Assembly: GCA_947072805.1 (NCBI GenBank) | Contig: CAMTJK010000024.1 | Span: 1-20,878, forward strand | Length of the DNA stretch: 20,878 nt | Origin: an uncultured Prevotella sp. | GTDB taxonomy: Bacteria; Bacteroidota; Bacteroidia; Bacteroidales; Bacteroidaceae | Direction of reading: 5' to 3' | Shown here: piece by piece, positions 7,609 to 16,047 of the stretch | How the letters are laid out: each line of letters starts with the position of its first letter | Numbering within the stretch: the stretch's first letter is position 1 | Program-made: the position numbers and the translations under genes | Notes under the pieces: model-generated | The model's input: only the letters and a program-made list of their open reading frames with translations | Databases searched by the model: none | Told to the model about the DNA's origin: nothing

Positions 7609-8301
7609 TTATTCTTGATTTTTCAGCTTTTCCAAAGCATCTGCACTTATTTTTGCATTTGCAAACAAGCCACCATTAGCAGGAGACGTTTCCTCCACAG
7701 ACACTATTGCAGATTTAGCCTCCTTGTTCTCGGCTGCTTTCTTTTCCCTATCCATTGCCTGTTGGCTCTTCTTTGCCACTCCGGCTTTCTTAGGAGCTAG
7801 GTAAATAAACATTTTTTTACCCTCAAGCGAAGGCATGGATTCTACCTTACCCCATTCTTCGAGGTCATTGGCAAAGCGTAAAAGCAACACCTCTCCTTGT
7901 TCCTTGAAAAGAATTGAACGTCCGCGGAAGAATACGTACGCACGTACCTTATTACCTTCTTCAAGGAATTCCTTTGCATGTTTCAGTTTAAACTGATAAT
8001 CATGTTCGTCGGTCTGAGGCCCGAAACGTATTTCCTTTACTTCTACCTTTACCTGCTTTGCCTTCATTTCCTTGGCGCGTTTCTTCTGCTGGTAAAGGAA
8101 TTTGGAATAATCGATGAGACGACAAACCGGGGGATTGGCATTAGGTGAGATTTCAACAAGATCGACGCCCTGATCACGCGCCATATCCAATGCCTGACGT
8201 GTAGGGACCACTGTCGATCCGCTATCACCTACGATGCGGACTTCACGTACGCGTATTTGTTCATTTATACGGTACTGATTCTTTATTTTGTCATTCTTCA
8301 T
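7609..8301 (-). CDS. infC: Translation initiation factor IF-3
   Basis: A 230-residue factor that binds the 30S subunit, keeps it free of 50S and proofreads initiator tRNA. The N-domain has YRINEQIRVREVRIVG and ANPPVCRLIDYSKFLYQQKK; the C-domain has VKEIRFGPQTDEHDYQFK and KVRAYVFFRGR. It starts at an ordinary ATG, unlike the AUU of E. coli infC. After the usual core (~180 residues) comes a tail of about 45 residues rich in Lys, Ala and Glu; longer tails are common in Bacteroidota IF-3 and probably disordered. A consensus promoter (8327-8357) lies just upstream, so infC-rpmI-rplT is transcribed independently of thrS. Confidence 0.97.
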   Translation of the reverse strand: MKNDKIKNQYRINEQIRVREVRIVGDSGSTVVPTRQALDMARDQGVDLVEISPNANPPVCRLIDYSKFLYQQKKRAKEMKAKQVKVEVKEIRFGPQTDEHDYQFKLKHAKEFLEEGNKVRAYVFFRGRSILFKEQGEVLLLRFANDLEEWGKVESMPSLEGKKMFIYLAPKKAGVAKKSQQAMDREKKAAENKEAKSAIVSVEETSPANGGLFANAKISADALEKLKNQE

Positions 8302-8326
8302 CCAACTATTTTATGAAAATCGCGTG

Positions 8327-8357
8327 CAAAGTTACGATAATTCAGCTAATTAACAAA
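8327..8357 (-). promoter_or_regulatory. Consensus Bacteroidota promoter of infC-rpmI-rplT
   Basis: On the minus strand TTTG (8354-8357), a 19-base spacer and TAACTTTG (8327-8334) match TTTG-N19-TAnnTTTG fully. This is the best promoter match in the window. It implies a leader of only about 20 bases before the infC ATG at 8301. Confidence 0.78.
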
Positions 8358-8487
8358 ATTTTTTCGGTATTTTTTACTTTTGTCCACCCATCGCAATCTT
8401 CATGCAATCATATTCGCTTCTTTTTTATAGAATATGACATTTACACCAAATTGCTATAATGTCCGGACTATAATATATGTATATAAA

Positions 8488-8560
8488 GATTGCAAATCAT
8501 AGGCAAGACTGCATGTAATGTTCTGCATGATTAACAGGGGCCTTACCTTGATTTGCAATC
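8488..8560. repeat. 12-bp perfect inverted repeat between thrS and infC
   Basis: GATTGCAAATCA (8488-8499) and TGATTTGCAATC (8549-8560) are exact reverse complements around a 49-base centre. Inside lie two direct CATGCAG copies (minus-strand reading) and a weaker TAGGC/GCC-TA pairing. In the thrS direction the stem is followed by TTTATATACATAT, so it may be the 3'-end structure of thrS or a processing or regulatory element. It lies upstream of the infC promoter, so it is not part of the infC leader. Confidence 0.6.
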
Positions 8561-8597
8561 CTTCACATTCGAGTCGTTATGAAACGCGGCTACAGAA

Positions 8598-10565
8598 TCA
8601 TTCTGGACGTATATCCGTAGCCTTCAACTGTTCAGCAACTTCGCCATTCACCTTTGCAGCAAACTCATCAACAGTCATCACGCCGCGCTCTTCGGAGCCT
8701 TGTTTACGGACGCTAACTGTTCCGTCTGCTTGCTCCTTTTCGCCAACGATGACCATGTAAGGAATTCGCTTAAGCTCATTGTCACGGACCTTACGACCTA
8801 TCTTCTCATTGCGGCGATCTACCGTCGCTCTAACTCCATTTTGGTCGAGAGTGTATGCCACCTGGGTAGCATAATCGTTATATTTCTCAGAAATAGGAAG
8901 AATAGCTACCTGATCGGGAGTCAACCAAAGTGGGAAATGGCCTGCTGTGTGCTCTATCAGTACAGCGCAGAAACGTTCCATCGAGCCAAAAGGCGCACGG
9001 TGAATCATCACCGGAGTCTTCTTTGTGTTGTCCTCATCCGTATATTCCAGCTTAAAACGTTGCGGCAGGTTATAGTCTACCTGTATTGTTCCAAGCTGCC
9101 AGCGACGTCCGATGGCATCCTTAACCATAAAATCAAGCTTCGGTCCATAGAATGCAGCTTCACCGTATTCAACTTTCGCCTTCAGACCTTTTTCCTTGCA
9201 AGCCTCAATAATGGCCTGCTCGGCTGTTGCCCAAACCTCATCGCTACCTATATACTTCTCATGGTCGTCAGGGTCACGCAGTGAGATCTGGACTTCCACG
9301 TTGTCATCAGAGAAATTAAAGGTAGAGAATACAGTCTGAATGATATCCATTACGCGCAGGAATTCGCTCTTCACCTGATCTGGACGACAGAAAATATGCG
9401 CATCATCCTGTGTAAACGAGCGCACGCGTGTCAGTCCGTGAAGCTCACCGCTTTGTTCATAGCGATATACGGTACCGAATTCTGCTATACGGAGCGGCAG
9501 ATCTTTGTACGAGCGTGGTTTCCATGCGAACACCTCGCAGTGGTGAGGGCAGTTCATCGGCTTGAGCATGTACTCCTCGCCCTCTTCTGGTGTATGTATC
9601 GGCTGGAATGAATCCTTGCCGTAATGTGCGTAATGTCCACTGGTTACATAGAGGTTTTTACTTCCGATATGCGGGGTTATAACCTCTTGATAACCATAAC
9701 GCTTCTGTATCTTACGCAACATATCCTGCAAGCGCAGGCGAAGTTCCGTTCCTTTTGGTAGCCAGATGGGGAGTCCTTTTCCTACACGCTCAGAGAACAT
9801 GAATAGCTCCATCTCTTTTCCTATCTTTCTATGGTCACGTTTCTTTGCCTCCTCGAGCATCACAAGATAGTCGTCAAGCATCTTCTTTTTCGGGAATGTT
9901 ATTCCGTAAAGACGTTGCATTTGCTCACGCGTTGCATCACCACGCCAGAAAGCTCCTGCCACACTGGTCAGCTTAACAGCCTTTATGGCGCCGGTGTTCA
10001 ACAAGTGCGGTCCACGACAAAGATCAGTGAAGGCGCCCTGCGTGTATGTTGTAATTGTTCCGTCCTCCAAATCCTGGTCTATATGCTCGCATTTATAGGT
10101 CTGTCCTGCAGCTCCGAATTCAGTCAAAGCGTCAGCCTTAGCCACTTCCTTGCGCACCACAGGTTCCTTCTTGCCCGCCAATTCCTTCATCTTTGCCTCT
10201 ATCTTCGGGAAATCAGCCTCCTTTATTGACTCTCCATCTTTCAGTAGCACATCATAGAAGAAGCCGTTTTCAATGGCAGGTCCGAATCCGAACTGTACAC
10301 CTGGATAAAGCTCCTGCAGTGCCTCTGCCAGCAAGTGAGCAGAAGTATGCCAAAACGCATGTTTACCCTCATCGTCATCCCATTTGTAAAGAGCGATAGA
10401 AGAATCTTCGTTTATCGGACGATTAAGTTCCACTGTTTCACCATTCACTCCGCAGGCAATTACCTCGCGTGCCAAAGCCGGTGATATGCTTTCGGCAATC
10501 TCCAATCCTGTTACGCCCTGCTCATACGAGCGAACAGATCCGTCAGGAAATTTAATGTTAATCAT
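8598..10565 (-). CDS. thrS: Threonyl-tRNA synthetase
   Basis: A 655-residue class II synthetase that charges tRNA-Thr. Domains: TGS (starts MINIKFPDGSVRSYE), editing/SAD domain with HTSAHLLAEAL, GPAIENGFFYD and DLCRGPH, a catalytic core with MNCPHHCEVF and FTQDDAHIFC, and a C-terminal anticodon-binding domain (PDQVAILPISEKYNDYA). The frame stays open 32 codons upstream to 10661. I choose the ATG at 10563-10565 because ThrRS homologues start at this TGS sequence, and because the -7 box at 10598-10605 lies inside the longer version, so that start would not be transcribed from it. It is followed by infC after 296 bases. Confidence 0.97.
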   Translation of the reverse strand: MINIKFPDGSVRSYEQGVTGLEIAESISPALAREVIACGVNGETVELNRPINEDSSIALYKWDDDEGKHAFWHTSAHLLAEALQELYPGVQFGFGPAIENGFFYDVLLKDGESIKEADFPKIEAKMKELAGKKEPVVRKEVAKADALTEFGAAGQTYKCEHIDQDLEDGTITTYTQGAFTDLCRGPHLLNTGAIKAVKLTSVAGAFWRGDATREQMQRLYGITFPKKKMLDDYLVMLEEAKKRDHRKIGKEMELFMFSERVGKGLPIWLPKGTELRLRLQDMLRKIQKRYGYQEVITPHIGSKNLYVTSGHYAHYGKDSFQPIHTPEEGEEYMLKPMNCPHHCEVFAWKPRSYKDLPLRIAEFGTVYRYEQSGELHGLTRVRSFTQDDAHIFCRPDQVKSEFLRVMDIIQTVFSTFNFSDDNVEVQISLRDPDDHEKYIGSDEVWATAEQAIIEACKEKGLKAKVEYGEAAFYGPKLDFMVKDAIGRRWQLGTIQVDYNLPQRFKLEYTDEDNTKKTPVMIHRAPFGSMERFCAVLIEHTAGHFPLWLTPDQVAILPISEKYNDYATQVAYTLDQNGVRATVDRRNEKIGRKVRDNELKRIPYMVIVGEKEQADGTVSVRKQGSEERGVMTVDEFAAKVNGEVAEQLKATDIRPE

Positions 10566-10597
10566 ATCTACAATATATGTTTTGGTTTTAATCGAGG

Positions 10598-10605
10598 CAA
10601 AGGTA
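10598..10605 (-). promoter_or_regulatory. Candidate -7 box for thrS
   Basis: On the minus strand TACCTTTG matches TAnnTTTG, 32 bases upstream of the chosen thrS ATG. No clear TTG lies at 19-21 bases further upstream. It supports the short thrS start and suggests that thrS does not depend only on the upstream GT2 transcript. Confidence 0.5.
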
Positions 10606-10900
10606 TATATTTTTCCATAAACAGGTGCATTTTTATCATACTTATTTCGCAAAAGTCGCAAATTCCGATTATGGACTTGTAGGCGCTAATCTTGTACCTT
10701 ATAATATGCCGGCAGAACAGCAGAGTGCAGTAGAAAATATGTAGAGCTAACTGAACATCCGACCTACCGCCTTATTAACAAGAACATAAAGATTTACTAC
10801 CTGCATAGGTCACACAGTATCAATATTGTGAAATTCAATAATACTATTGACACCCAAACAAAATCATTAGCAGCCATAAGTCATGACATCAGTCAGCATC
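10606..10900. other. Intergenic region between the GT2 gene and thrS
   Basis: About 300 bases without a supportable gene. It should hold the 3' end of the GT2 transcript and upstream promoter elements of thrS. A short hairpin, TCAATA-ATAC-TATTGA, lies near 10840-10855. Two overlapping plus-strand open stretches (about 10620-10740 and 10705-10943) have no ATG start in a useful place and no family signature. No tRNA or recognised RNA motif is seen. Confidence 0.4.
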
Positions 10901-11905
10901 TTAAATACGACTGTTGCCACTGTGCATCAGAACAGTCTCTATATTGAAACGAGGGCGTTCCTTTACCTCTATATATATCTTACCGACATATTCTCCGACA
11001 ATGCCGAGAGCGATAAGGATACATCCGGAGCAGAACCATATAGATAGCATCAAAGACGACCAGCCTTGTACTGCATGCCCTGACAAATATGTGTAAAATA
11101 TCCAACCAAGAATACACAACGATACTAAAATAAAGAATATACCAAGATATAATACAAGATGAACAAGATACGAGGAAAAACTCGTAATGCCATCAAAAGC
11201 GAAGGCTAACATCTTCTTTAAAGGATATTTGCTCTCACCGGCAAAACGTTCGTTACGATCGTAATACACACAATCGGTTTTATAGCCAATCATTGGTACA
11301 ATGCCACGCAGAAACAAATTGCGCTCCTTATACTGCAGAAGGTATTGTAATGCACGTCTGCTCATCAGACGATAATCAGCATGATTGTATACAGATTTCA
11401 CTCCCATTACAGACATCATCTTGTAAAACGTCTGTGCTGTAAAGCGTTTGAAGAACGTATCCGTATTCCTTTTTGCACGCACGCCATATACAATATCATT
11501 ACCATCATTGTATTTATCTACCATTATCTTTATGGCGTTCACATCATCCTGCAGATCTGCATCTATTGTTACGGCGATGTCACACTGGTCCACAGCCACA
11601 GTTATGCCAGCTACAAGAGCATTCTGGTGTCCTACATTTCCTGCAAGGTTTACCCCACATACATATCTGTTTGTCTCATGCAACGTCCTAATCATCAACC
11701 AGGTACTATCCTTGCTACCGTCATTGACGTACAGAATAAAACTGTCTGACGCGATCCTTTGCTCGGAGACAAGCGCATCAAGAACATTTGTAAGGCGTTT
11801 TGTCGTCTCTTGCAGCACCTGTTCTTCATTATAGCATGGTACGACGATTGCCAGCTTTGGAGATTTGATACATTTACCTGTTGTTGCTTTATCCATAATG
11901 CTCAT
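10901..11905 (-). CDS. Family 2 glycosyltransferase, polyprenyl-phosphate type
   Basis: A 334-residue membrane-anchored GT2 enzyme. The N-terminal GT-A fold has VVPCYNEEQVL (20-31), NDGSKDST (61-68) and the metal-binding DADLQDD (115-121). Two hydrophobic helices (~247-272 and ~282-303) follow, then a short basic tail with GEYVGKIYIEVKERP. This is the DPM1/GtrB/CsbB-like layout, where a nucleotide sugar is moved to undecaprenyl phosphate on the cytoplasmic face. The sugar and the final glycan cannot be told. It starts 31 bases after the TPR gene stop, so it is probably last in the ruvX-def-TPR-GT2 transcript. It sits between that group and thrS, an uncommon position to my knowledge. Confidence 0.88.
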   Translation of the reverse strand: MSIMDKATTGKCIKSPKLAIVVPCYNEEQVLQETTKRLTNVLDALVSEQRIASDSFILYVNDGSKDSTWLMIRTLHETNRYVCGVNLAGNVGHQNALVAGITVAVDQCDIAVTIDADLQDDVNAIKIMVDKYNDGNDIVYGVRAKRNTDTFFKRFTAQTFYKMMSVMGVKSVYNHADYRLMSRRALQYLLQYKERNLFLRGIVPMIGYKTDCVYYDRNERFAGESKYPLKKMLAFAFDGITSFSSYLVHLVLYLGIFFILVSLCILGWIFYTYLSGHAVQGWSSLMLSIWFCSGCILIALGIVGEYVGKIYIEVKERPRFNIETVLMHSGNSRI

Positions 11906-11936
11906 TTGTTTTTAAGGGAATGACCGAGCCAAAAGG

Positions 11937-13895
11937 TCACTTGCGGTATTTCTTTATCACACTGTATGCTGTGTAAAGCCCGAGTTCACCTGCCTTGCTA
12001 AGATCAGATATTCCCTCATTCGTCTTTTCGATGAATATTTGCGCAATTCCACGATTATAATATGCTTCTGCTAAATTAGAATCGATCTCTATTGCCTTCG
12101 TAAACGATTCTATGGCAAGCCTGTAATCCTTACGTCCGGCATAGACACAACCGATATTATAATACAGATACGCACAGTTATCATGGTATTTCATGGCCTC
12201 GCGCAAATCGGACAGCACAAGAGATGTCTTCAATGTTACATCAGTTCCCTGTGATTCGTTGAATTCATTTACTTTTGATTGACATACGGCACGTTGCCAA
12301 TAAGCCAAAGCCGATGTACTGTCAAGCTGTATACAGGCTGACAAATCCTCTATAGCGCTCTCAAAATTCTGAGTCATAGAATAACCAACGGCACGATTAA
12401 GAAGTCTTGACTTAAACTCATCCGACACCCCTTTGTCCAACATTGCTGCAGACAGACTGTCTATATACGTGAAATACCGTGTAGACTGTTTCTCGTCAAG
12501 TACTATCGGATTGCAATTTACATAAATGTGTTCTGTCGGTCTATCCTGTTGATTGAATGAATCTACAAGCTTGTCATAGGCAATAAATGGTTTCACCTCT
12601 GTACGATATTGAACATAAGACAATTCAAACATCTGCATGAACGCCACCTCAACCTTATGATTCTGCACTCGTCCGCGATATTCGTTTTCATATTCATGTT
12701 CCACCTCCTGCTCATCGGCAACCACAAGTTGGTTATATTTGTCTGGATTGATCTCGCTTCTCTTGCGTATTTTTTCTCTGTCCAGCCTGGGTTGTTTGCC
12801 ATATAAGTGTTTGTAAAGCTGTGCCTTATAAATGCGGAATTCGTCATTTTCCGCCTGTTTCGTCATACCCATACGCCGATAACAGTCCGCTCTGTGATGC
12901 AATCCGGTCCAGAAGTTCGGAAATTCATCTATTACTTTCGAGTAATCCCTTACTGCACCTTTCAAATCGCCGGTTCTGTCAAGAAGCAACGCTCTGTTAA
13001 ACAAAGCCATAACATTGTCCGGTTCAAGCGAGAGGACAAAATCGAAATCGATTATAGCACGATTGTCGTCACCCACCTGGGCTCTAAGCAAACCACGATT
13101 ATAGTGACCGAGAAAATTGTTCGGGTCTAGATCAACAGCCATGTCATAATCAGCCATCGCTCCTCTAAGGTTGTTCTGATTTACACGCGCCAAGGCTCGG
13201 TTTATATAGTTACCCACATGTTTTGGTGACAGATGGATTGCCTTTTCAAGATACTCCTCCGACTGTTTCCATTCGCTGCGTGCCAAACTGATTATAGCTC
13301 TTGCCGACCATGTACTGCCGTCGTATTGGTCGAGTTCGATGCTTTTTTCAAAAGACTCGATGGCCTTTACAGTATCTTTCTGCATAAGATACACTTCTGC
13401 ACGCATGGAATATCCGCGTGCATATTGCTTCCAACGCGTGAGCATAGTATCTATATCTGCCAGCGCGGCATCATAATCTTTCTGCTGAATGCGGCATAAC
13501 ACACGATTATGCCATAGCCCTTGATTTTGGGGTGCATACTTGAGCGCCTTGGTATAGTCGTCTACCGCCCCTTCAAACTTATCCTGCCTTATTCTACTTA
13601 GACCTCGTAGTTCATACAGTCCGACGACATAAGGATTTCGCTCGATGGCTTCCGTGCAATCGCTCTCTGTTCCCACATAATCATCAAGGTAATATTTTGC
13701 CACAGCTCTATAATACCATGGCTCATATAGATAAGGCTTAGCACTTATCGCCTGATTGAAATACTGCATGGAAAGTACATAATCTTCAAAATAGAGCGCA
13801 CTGCGTCCTATTGTAAGCAACCTGTCTATATTGTATTGCGGCAACGCAACAAGCGGGGAAAAAGTCAGAATGAAGAAAAGGAACTTTCTACACAT
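11937..13895 (-). CDS. Exported tetratricopeptide repeat protein
   Basis: A 652-residue protein with an N-terminal signal peptide (MCRKFLFFILTFSPLVALPQ), so exported to the periplasm or outer membrane. TPR units run almost without a break from ~30 to ~370, typified by AYYNRGIAQIF, FLGHYNRGLLRAQVGD and ALFNRALLLDRTGDLKGAV, and again from ~515 to ~640. The middle (~370-510) is not repeat-like and is rich in charged and aromatic residues. No catalytic motif is visible, so a scaffold role is likely. It starts 7 bases after the def stop, consistent with translational coupling. A TPR protein next to def and upstream of thrS is a recurring Bacteroidales arrangement, suggesting a conserved, still undefined envelope role. 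Confidence 0.88.
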   Translation of the reverse strand: MCRKFLFFILTFSPLVALPQYNIDRLLTIGRSALYFEDYVLSMQYFNQAISAKPYLYEPWYYRAVAKYYLDDYVGTESDCTEAIERNPYVVGLYELRGLSRIRQDKFEGAVDDYTKALKYAPQNQGLWHNRVLCRIQQKDYDAALADIDTMLTRWKQYARGYSMRAEVYLMQKDTVKAIESFEKSIELDQYDGSTWSARAIISLARSEWKQSEEYLEKAIHLSPKHVGNYINRALARVNQNNLRGAMADYDMAVDLDPNNFLGHYNRGLLRAQVGDDNRAIIDFDFVLSLEPDNVMALFNRALLLDRTGDLKGAVRDYSKVIDEFPNFWTGLHHRADCYRRMGMTKQAENDEFRIYKAQLYKHLYGKQPRLDREKIRKRSEINPDKYNQLVVADEQEVEHEYENEYRGRVQNHKVEVAFMQMFELSYVQYRTEVKPFIAYDKLVDSFNQQDRPTEHIYVNCNPIVLDEKQSTRYFTYIDSLSAAMLDKGVSDEFKSRLLNRAVGYSMTQNFESAIEDLSACIQLDSTSALAYWQRAVCQSKVNEFNESQGTDVTLKTSLVLSDLREAMKYHDNCAYLYYNIGCVYAGRKDYRLAIESFTKAIEIDSNLAEAYYNRGIAQIFIEKTNEGISDLSKAGELGLYTAYSVIKKYRK

Positions 13896-13902
13896 AAAGC
13901 CA

Positions 13903-14466
13903 CTATCGCTTAACAGCCGCCTTGGTCTTGTAGCCGCAGCGGTAACGTCCCTGCAATAATGAGCGCAGTTTGTTCTTTATCAGTTGTTTGCGCAGTGGAG
14001 AAATACGGTCCACAAATACCTTTCCGTCAAGATGATCAAACTCATGTTGCATTACGCGGGCAAGATATCCATCCACCCATTCATCATGTTGCTCAAGCTT
14101 GTCATCAAGATACTGCACTCTGATGCGGGTTGGTCGAGCCACCTTCTCGTGTATTGCAGGAAGACTGAGACAGCCCTCCTCCATAGACTCTATATTCGAC
14201 TCGTCATATTCTGCAATGTGCGGATTGATATATGCACGTTTGAAACCCTTGTACTCCGGAACGTCATCAGAAATGACATCAAGGTCTATTACAGCCACTC
14301 GGATAGCCTTTCCTATCTGCGGAGCAGCGAGCCCCACACCCTCTGATTCGGTTAGGGTTTCAAACATGTCTCTGATAAGTTCGTCAAGATTCGGATAATC
14401 CAAAGGAATATCTTCTGCAACCTTACGTAATACCGGTTGCCCGTATATATAAATAGGTAAAATCAT
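13903..14466 (-). CDS. def: Peptide deformylase
   Basis: A 187-residue metalloenzyme that removes the formyl group from new proteins as they leave the ribosome. All three motifs are present: GVGLAAPQIG (43-52), EEGCLSLP (96-103, metal ligand Cys99) and QHEFDHLDG (140-148, ligands His141 and His145, catalytic Glu142). The open frame continues upstream to 14553, but homologues begin at MILPIYIYGQPVLRKVA. The longer start would overlap the ruvX 3' end, so I use the ATG at 14464-14466. The gene lies 16 bases after ruvX and 7 bases before the TPR gene. Confidence 0.95.
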   Translation of the reverse strand: MILPIYIYGQPVLRKVAEDIPLDYPNLDELIRDMFETLTESEGVGLAAPQIGKAIRVAVIDLDVISDDVPEYKGFKRAYINPHIAEYDESNIESMEEGCLSLPAIHEKVARPTRIRVQYLDDKLEQHDEWVDGYLARVMQHEFDHLDGKVFVDRISPLRKQLIKNKLRSLLQGRYRCGYKTKAAVKR

Positions 14467-14482
14467 TACTATGGGATTTATT

Positions 14483-14938
14483 TTAGGGACACTTCTGTCC
14501 TGAAGAATCAGGAACCACCCTTTTATTTGCCATGCTACGCATGTAATCTTCAAGAATTATCGTTGCACTTATCTCGTCTACCAGTTCTTTGTTCTGTCTG
14601 GCTTTGCGACCCAGCCCACCATCGAGCATTGCCTTGTGGGCCAATACCGACGTAAACCTTTCATCGTAATATTCTATCGGTATTGTGGGCATTGCCTTTT
14701 TCCAGCGTGCCACAAACTGCCGTACTCTCTCAAAATTCTCGCTCGGTCTACCATCGGTCTGTTTCGGCTCACCTATAACTATGCGTTCCACATTCTCGCG
14801 TTCCACATAATTTTTTATATAGCCAAACAAGTCTGAAGTAGCAACAGTCGCCAACCCTCCGGCTATGATGCCAAGAGGGTCGGTGACTGCCAATCCGGTA
14901 CGTTTCTTTCCGTAATCTATGGATAGTATTCTTGCCAC
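14483..14938 (-). CDS. ruvX: RuvX/YqgF-family RNase H-fold nuclease
   Basis: A 151-residue RNase H-like protein of the YqgF/RuvX family, linked in other bacteria to Holliday-junction resolution and to 16S rRNA 5'-end processing. The N-terminal strand ILSIDYGKKRTGLA carries Asp8; later acidic positions are in VIGEPKQTDG (54-63), YDERFTS (91-97) and the C-terminal DEISATIILEDYM (Asp121). The length is typical (about 140-150). It is the first gene of the proposed ruvX-def-TPR-GT2 operon. I could not find a consensus -7 box in the 106 bases between it and the SPOR gene upstream, so cotranscription with that gene is possible. Confidence 0.93.
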   Translation of the reverse strand: MARILSIDYGKKRTGLAVTDPLGIIAGGLATVATSDLFGYIKNYVERENVERIVIGEPKQTDGRPSENFERVRQFVARWKKAMPTIPIEYYDERFTSVLAHKAMLDGGLGRKARQNKELVDEISATIILEDYMRSMANKRVVPDSSGQKCP

Positions 14939-15044
14939 TTGCTAATTGCAATGTGTTCCTTATTATCCTTTGCCAGCCAAACGTTTGTAAGCCGACAACA
15001 ATTTCCTTCCTGTAAAAACAGGAGTCCACATAAGTGCCGGCGTA

Positions 15045-15539
15045 TTATTGTCCGTTGTAGAGCAACCAGGCGTCAGCATACTTTGAACGAAGTTCATTGC
15101 GGCTTGCTGCAGCGTCAGCCTTTGTATCGAAAGTTGCAGCCACTACTCTGTACATGTTTCTGTCGTTGTTCTTCACAATCTGTGCATCGTATCCTGCCTG
15201 TCTAAGCGTCTGCTGAAGTCCTTCTGCATTTGCGATGAGCGAGAATGAACCTACCACCACGCTGAAATTCTTGAGACCATTACCATTTACAAGCGAAACA
15301 TTCTCCTGGCGCACCTGCACATTGTCAGTATTATCCACAACCTTCGTTTCTGTGACAGGCTTCACCTCTAGTGGGGCCACAACGTTAGTCTCTACCGGTT
15401 CTGGCTCGGTTGCCTGCTGTGCCGATTCCTGTGCCTTCGCTTTCTCATACGCTTTCTTATATGCGCTCTCGCTTGATTTACAACTTGTGAAAGCCACTGC
15501 TGCGCACAATCCGGCGCACAATACCATATACTTCTTCAT
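15045..15539 (-). CDS. SPOR-domain lipoprotein
   Basis: A 164-residue envelope protein. The N-terminus MKKYMVLCAGLCAAVAFTSC is a lipoprotein-type signal ending at a lipobox-like FTSC, followed by KSSE. Residues ~25-80 are a charged, Pro/Val/Glu-rich linker. Residues ~88-164 form a SPOR domain (NFSVVVGSFSLIANAEGLQQ to YADAWLLYNGQ), which in other bacteria binds glycan strands stripped of stem peptides at the division site. It is divergent from the YtxH-holin cluster and just upstream of ruvX on the same strand. A role in division or peptidoglycan sensing is inferred from the domain. Confidence 0.92.
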   Translation of the reverse strand: MKKYMVLCAGLCAAVAFTSCKSSESAYKKAYEKAKAQESAQQATEPEPVETNVVAPLEVKPVTETKVVDNTDNVQVRQENVSLVNGNGLKNFSVVVGSFSLIANAEGLQQTLRQAGYDAQIVKNNDRNMYRVVAATFDTKADAAASRNELRSKYADAWLLYNGQ

Positions 15540-15724
15540 CTTCTGTTCTTTATTATTTTGTTAGACTTACAAATGTTTTAGACTATTACAAATTATGTTT
15601 GCGAAGTTACTAAATATAGCCCAAAAGGCGTAAAGAATGCCACATAAAGTTTGTTAAATGCGACAAATCTGGGCTATTTAACAAAATTCAATAATAAATC
15701 GTGTCACTTTGTCGGAAATGTTTG

Positions 15725-15732
15725 TACATTTG
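15725..15732 (+). promoter_or_regulatory. Candidate -7 box for the YtxH-holin-88 aa cluster
   Basis: TACATTTG matches TAnnTTTG and lies 34 bases before the ATG at 15767. No TTG is found at the usual -33 distance; one TTTG lies only 13 bases upstream. The box rules out the upstream ATG at 15701, which is inside the promoter region. Confidence 0.5.
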
Positions 15733-15766
15733 CCTATATCAATATTCGTTTAACAATTTAATTATA

Positions 15767-15985
15767 ATGCTTATGAAGAGTTTAGGTTATATCGGCGCTT
15801 TTCTTGGCGGTGCAATCGCCGGCGCAGCATTGGGATTATTAATGGCTCCCGAAAAAGGAAAGGACACAAGAGAGAAGATAAGTGACACAGTCAATGATTT
15901 CTTAAAGAAGCACAACATCAGACTCTCGCGCAAAGATGTAGACGATTTGGTGGACGGTATAGAAGAAGCAACGCCGGCTGAATAA
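15767..15985 (+). CDS. YtxH-domain small membrane-associated protein
   Basis: A 72-residue protein with one glycine-rich membrane segment (residues ~4-24, containing GAFLGGAIAGAALGLLMAPEKG) and a hydrophilic, charged C-terminal half. The APEKGKDTREK junction is the YtxH signature, a family associated with general stress in Firmicutes. The frame is open from 15701, but the -7 box at 15725-15732 excludes that start; ATG codons at 15767 and 15773 are both possible. The holin-like gene follows after 62 bases and the 88-residue gene after that, and this trio recurs in Bacteroidota. The biochemical role is unknown. Confidence 0.85.
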   Translation: MLMKSLGYIGAFLGGAIAGAALGLLMAPEKGKDTREKISDTVNDFLKKHNIRLSRKDVDDLVDGIEEATPAE

Positions 15986-16047
15986 TGCAAACAGGGGATG
16001 TAAAGGAGGCACAACGGCTTTCCCAAACCCGATAACAAGGAAAAGAT

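Noticed and set aside
8598..10399. Several plus-strand open frames opposite thrS
   Set aside because: They lie wholly antisense to a well-conserved synthetase, with no signatures; they are codon-usage shadows.
10566..10661. 32-codon N-terminal extension of thrS
   Set aside because: Contains the -7 promoter box at 10598-10605 and is absent from ThrRS homologues, which start at the TGS domain.
10705..10943. Plus-strand open stretch of about 79 codons between GT2 and thrS
   Set aside because: No ATG near its start, overlaps the 3' end of the GT2 gene, and the residues match nothing I recognise.
14467..14553. Upstream start for peptide deformylase
   Set aside because: Would overlap the ruvX coding end and adds residues not seen in deformylases.
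15701..15766. Longer start for the YtxH protein
   Set aside because: The extension covers the -7 box at 15725-15732 and adds a Cys/Tyr-rich stretch unlike the family.
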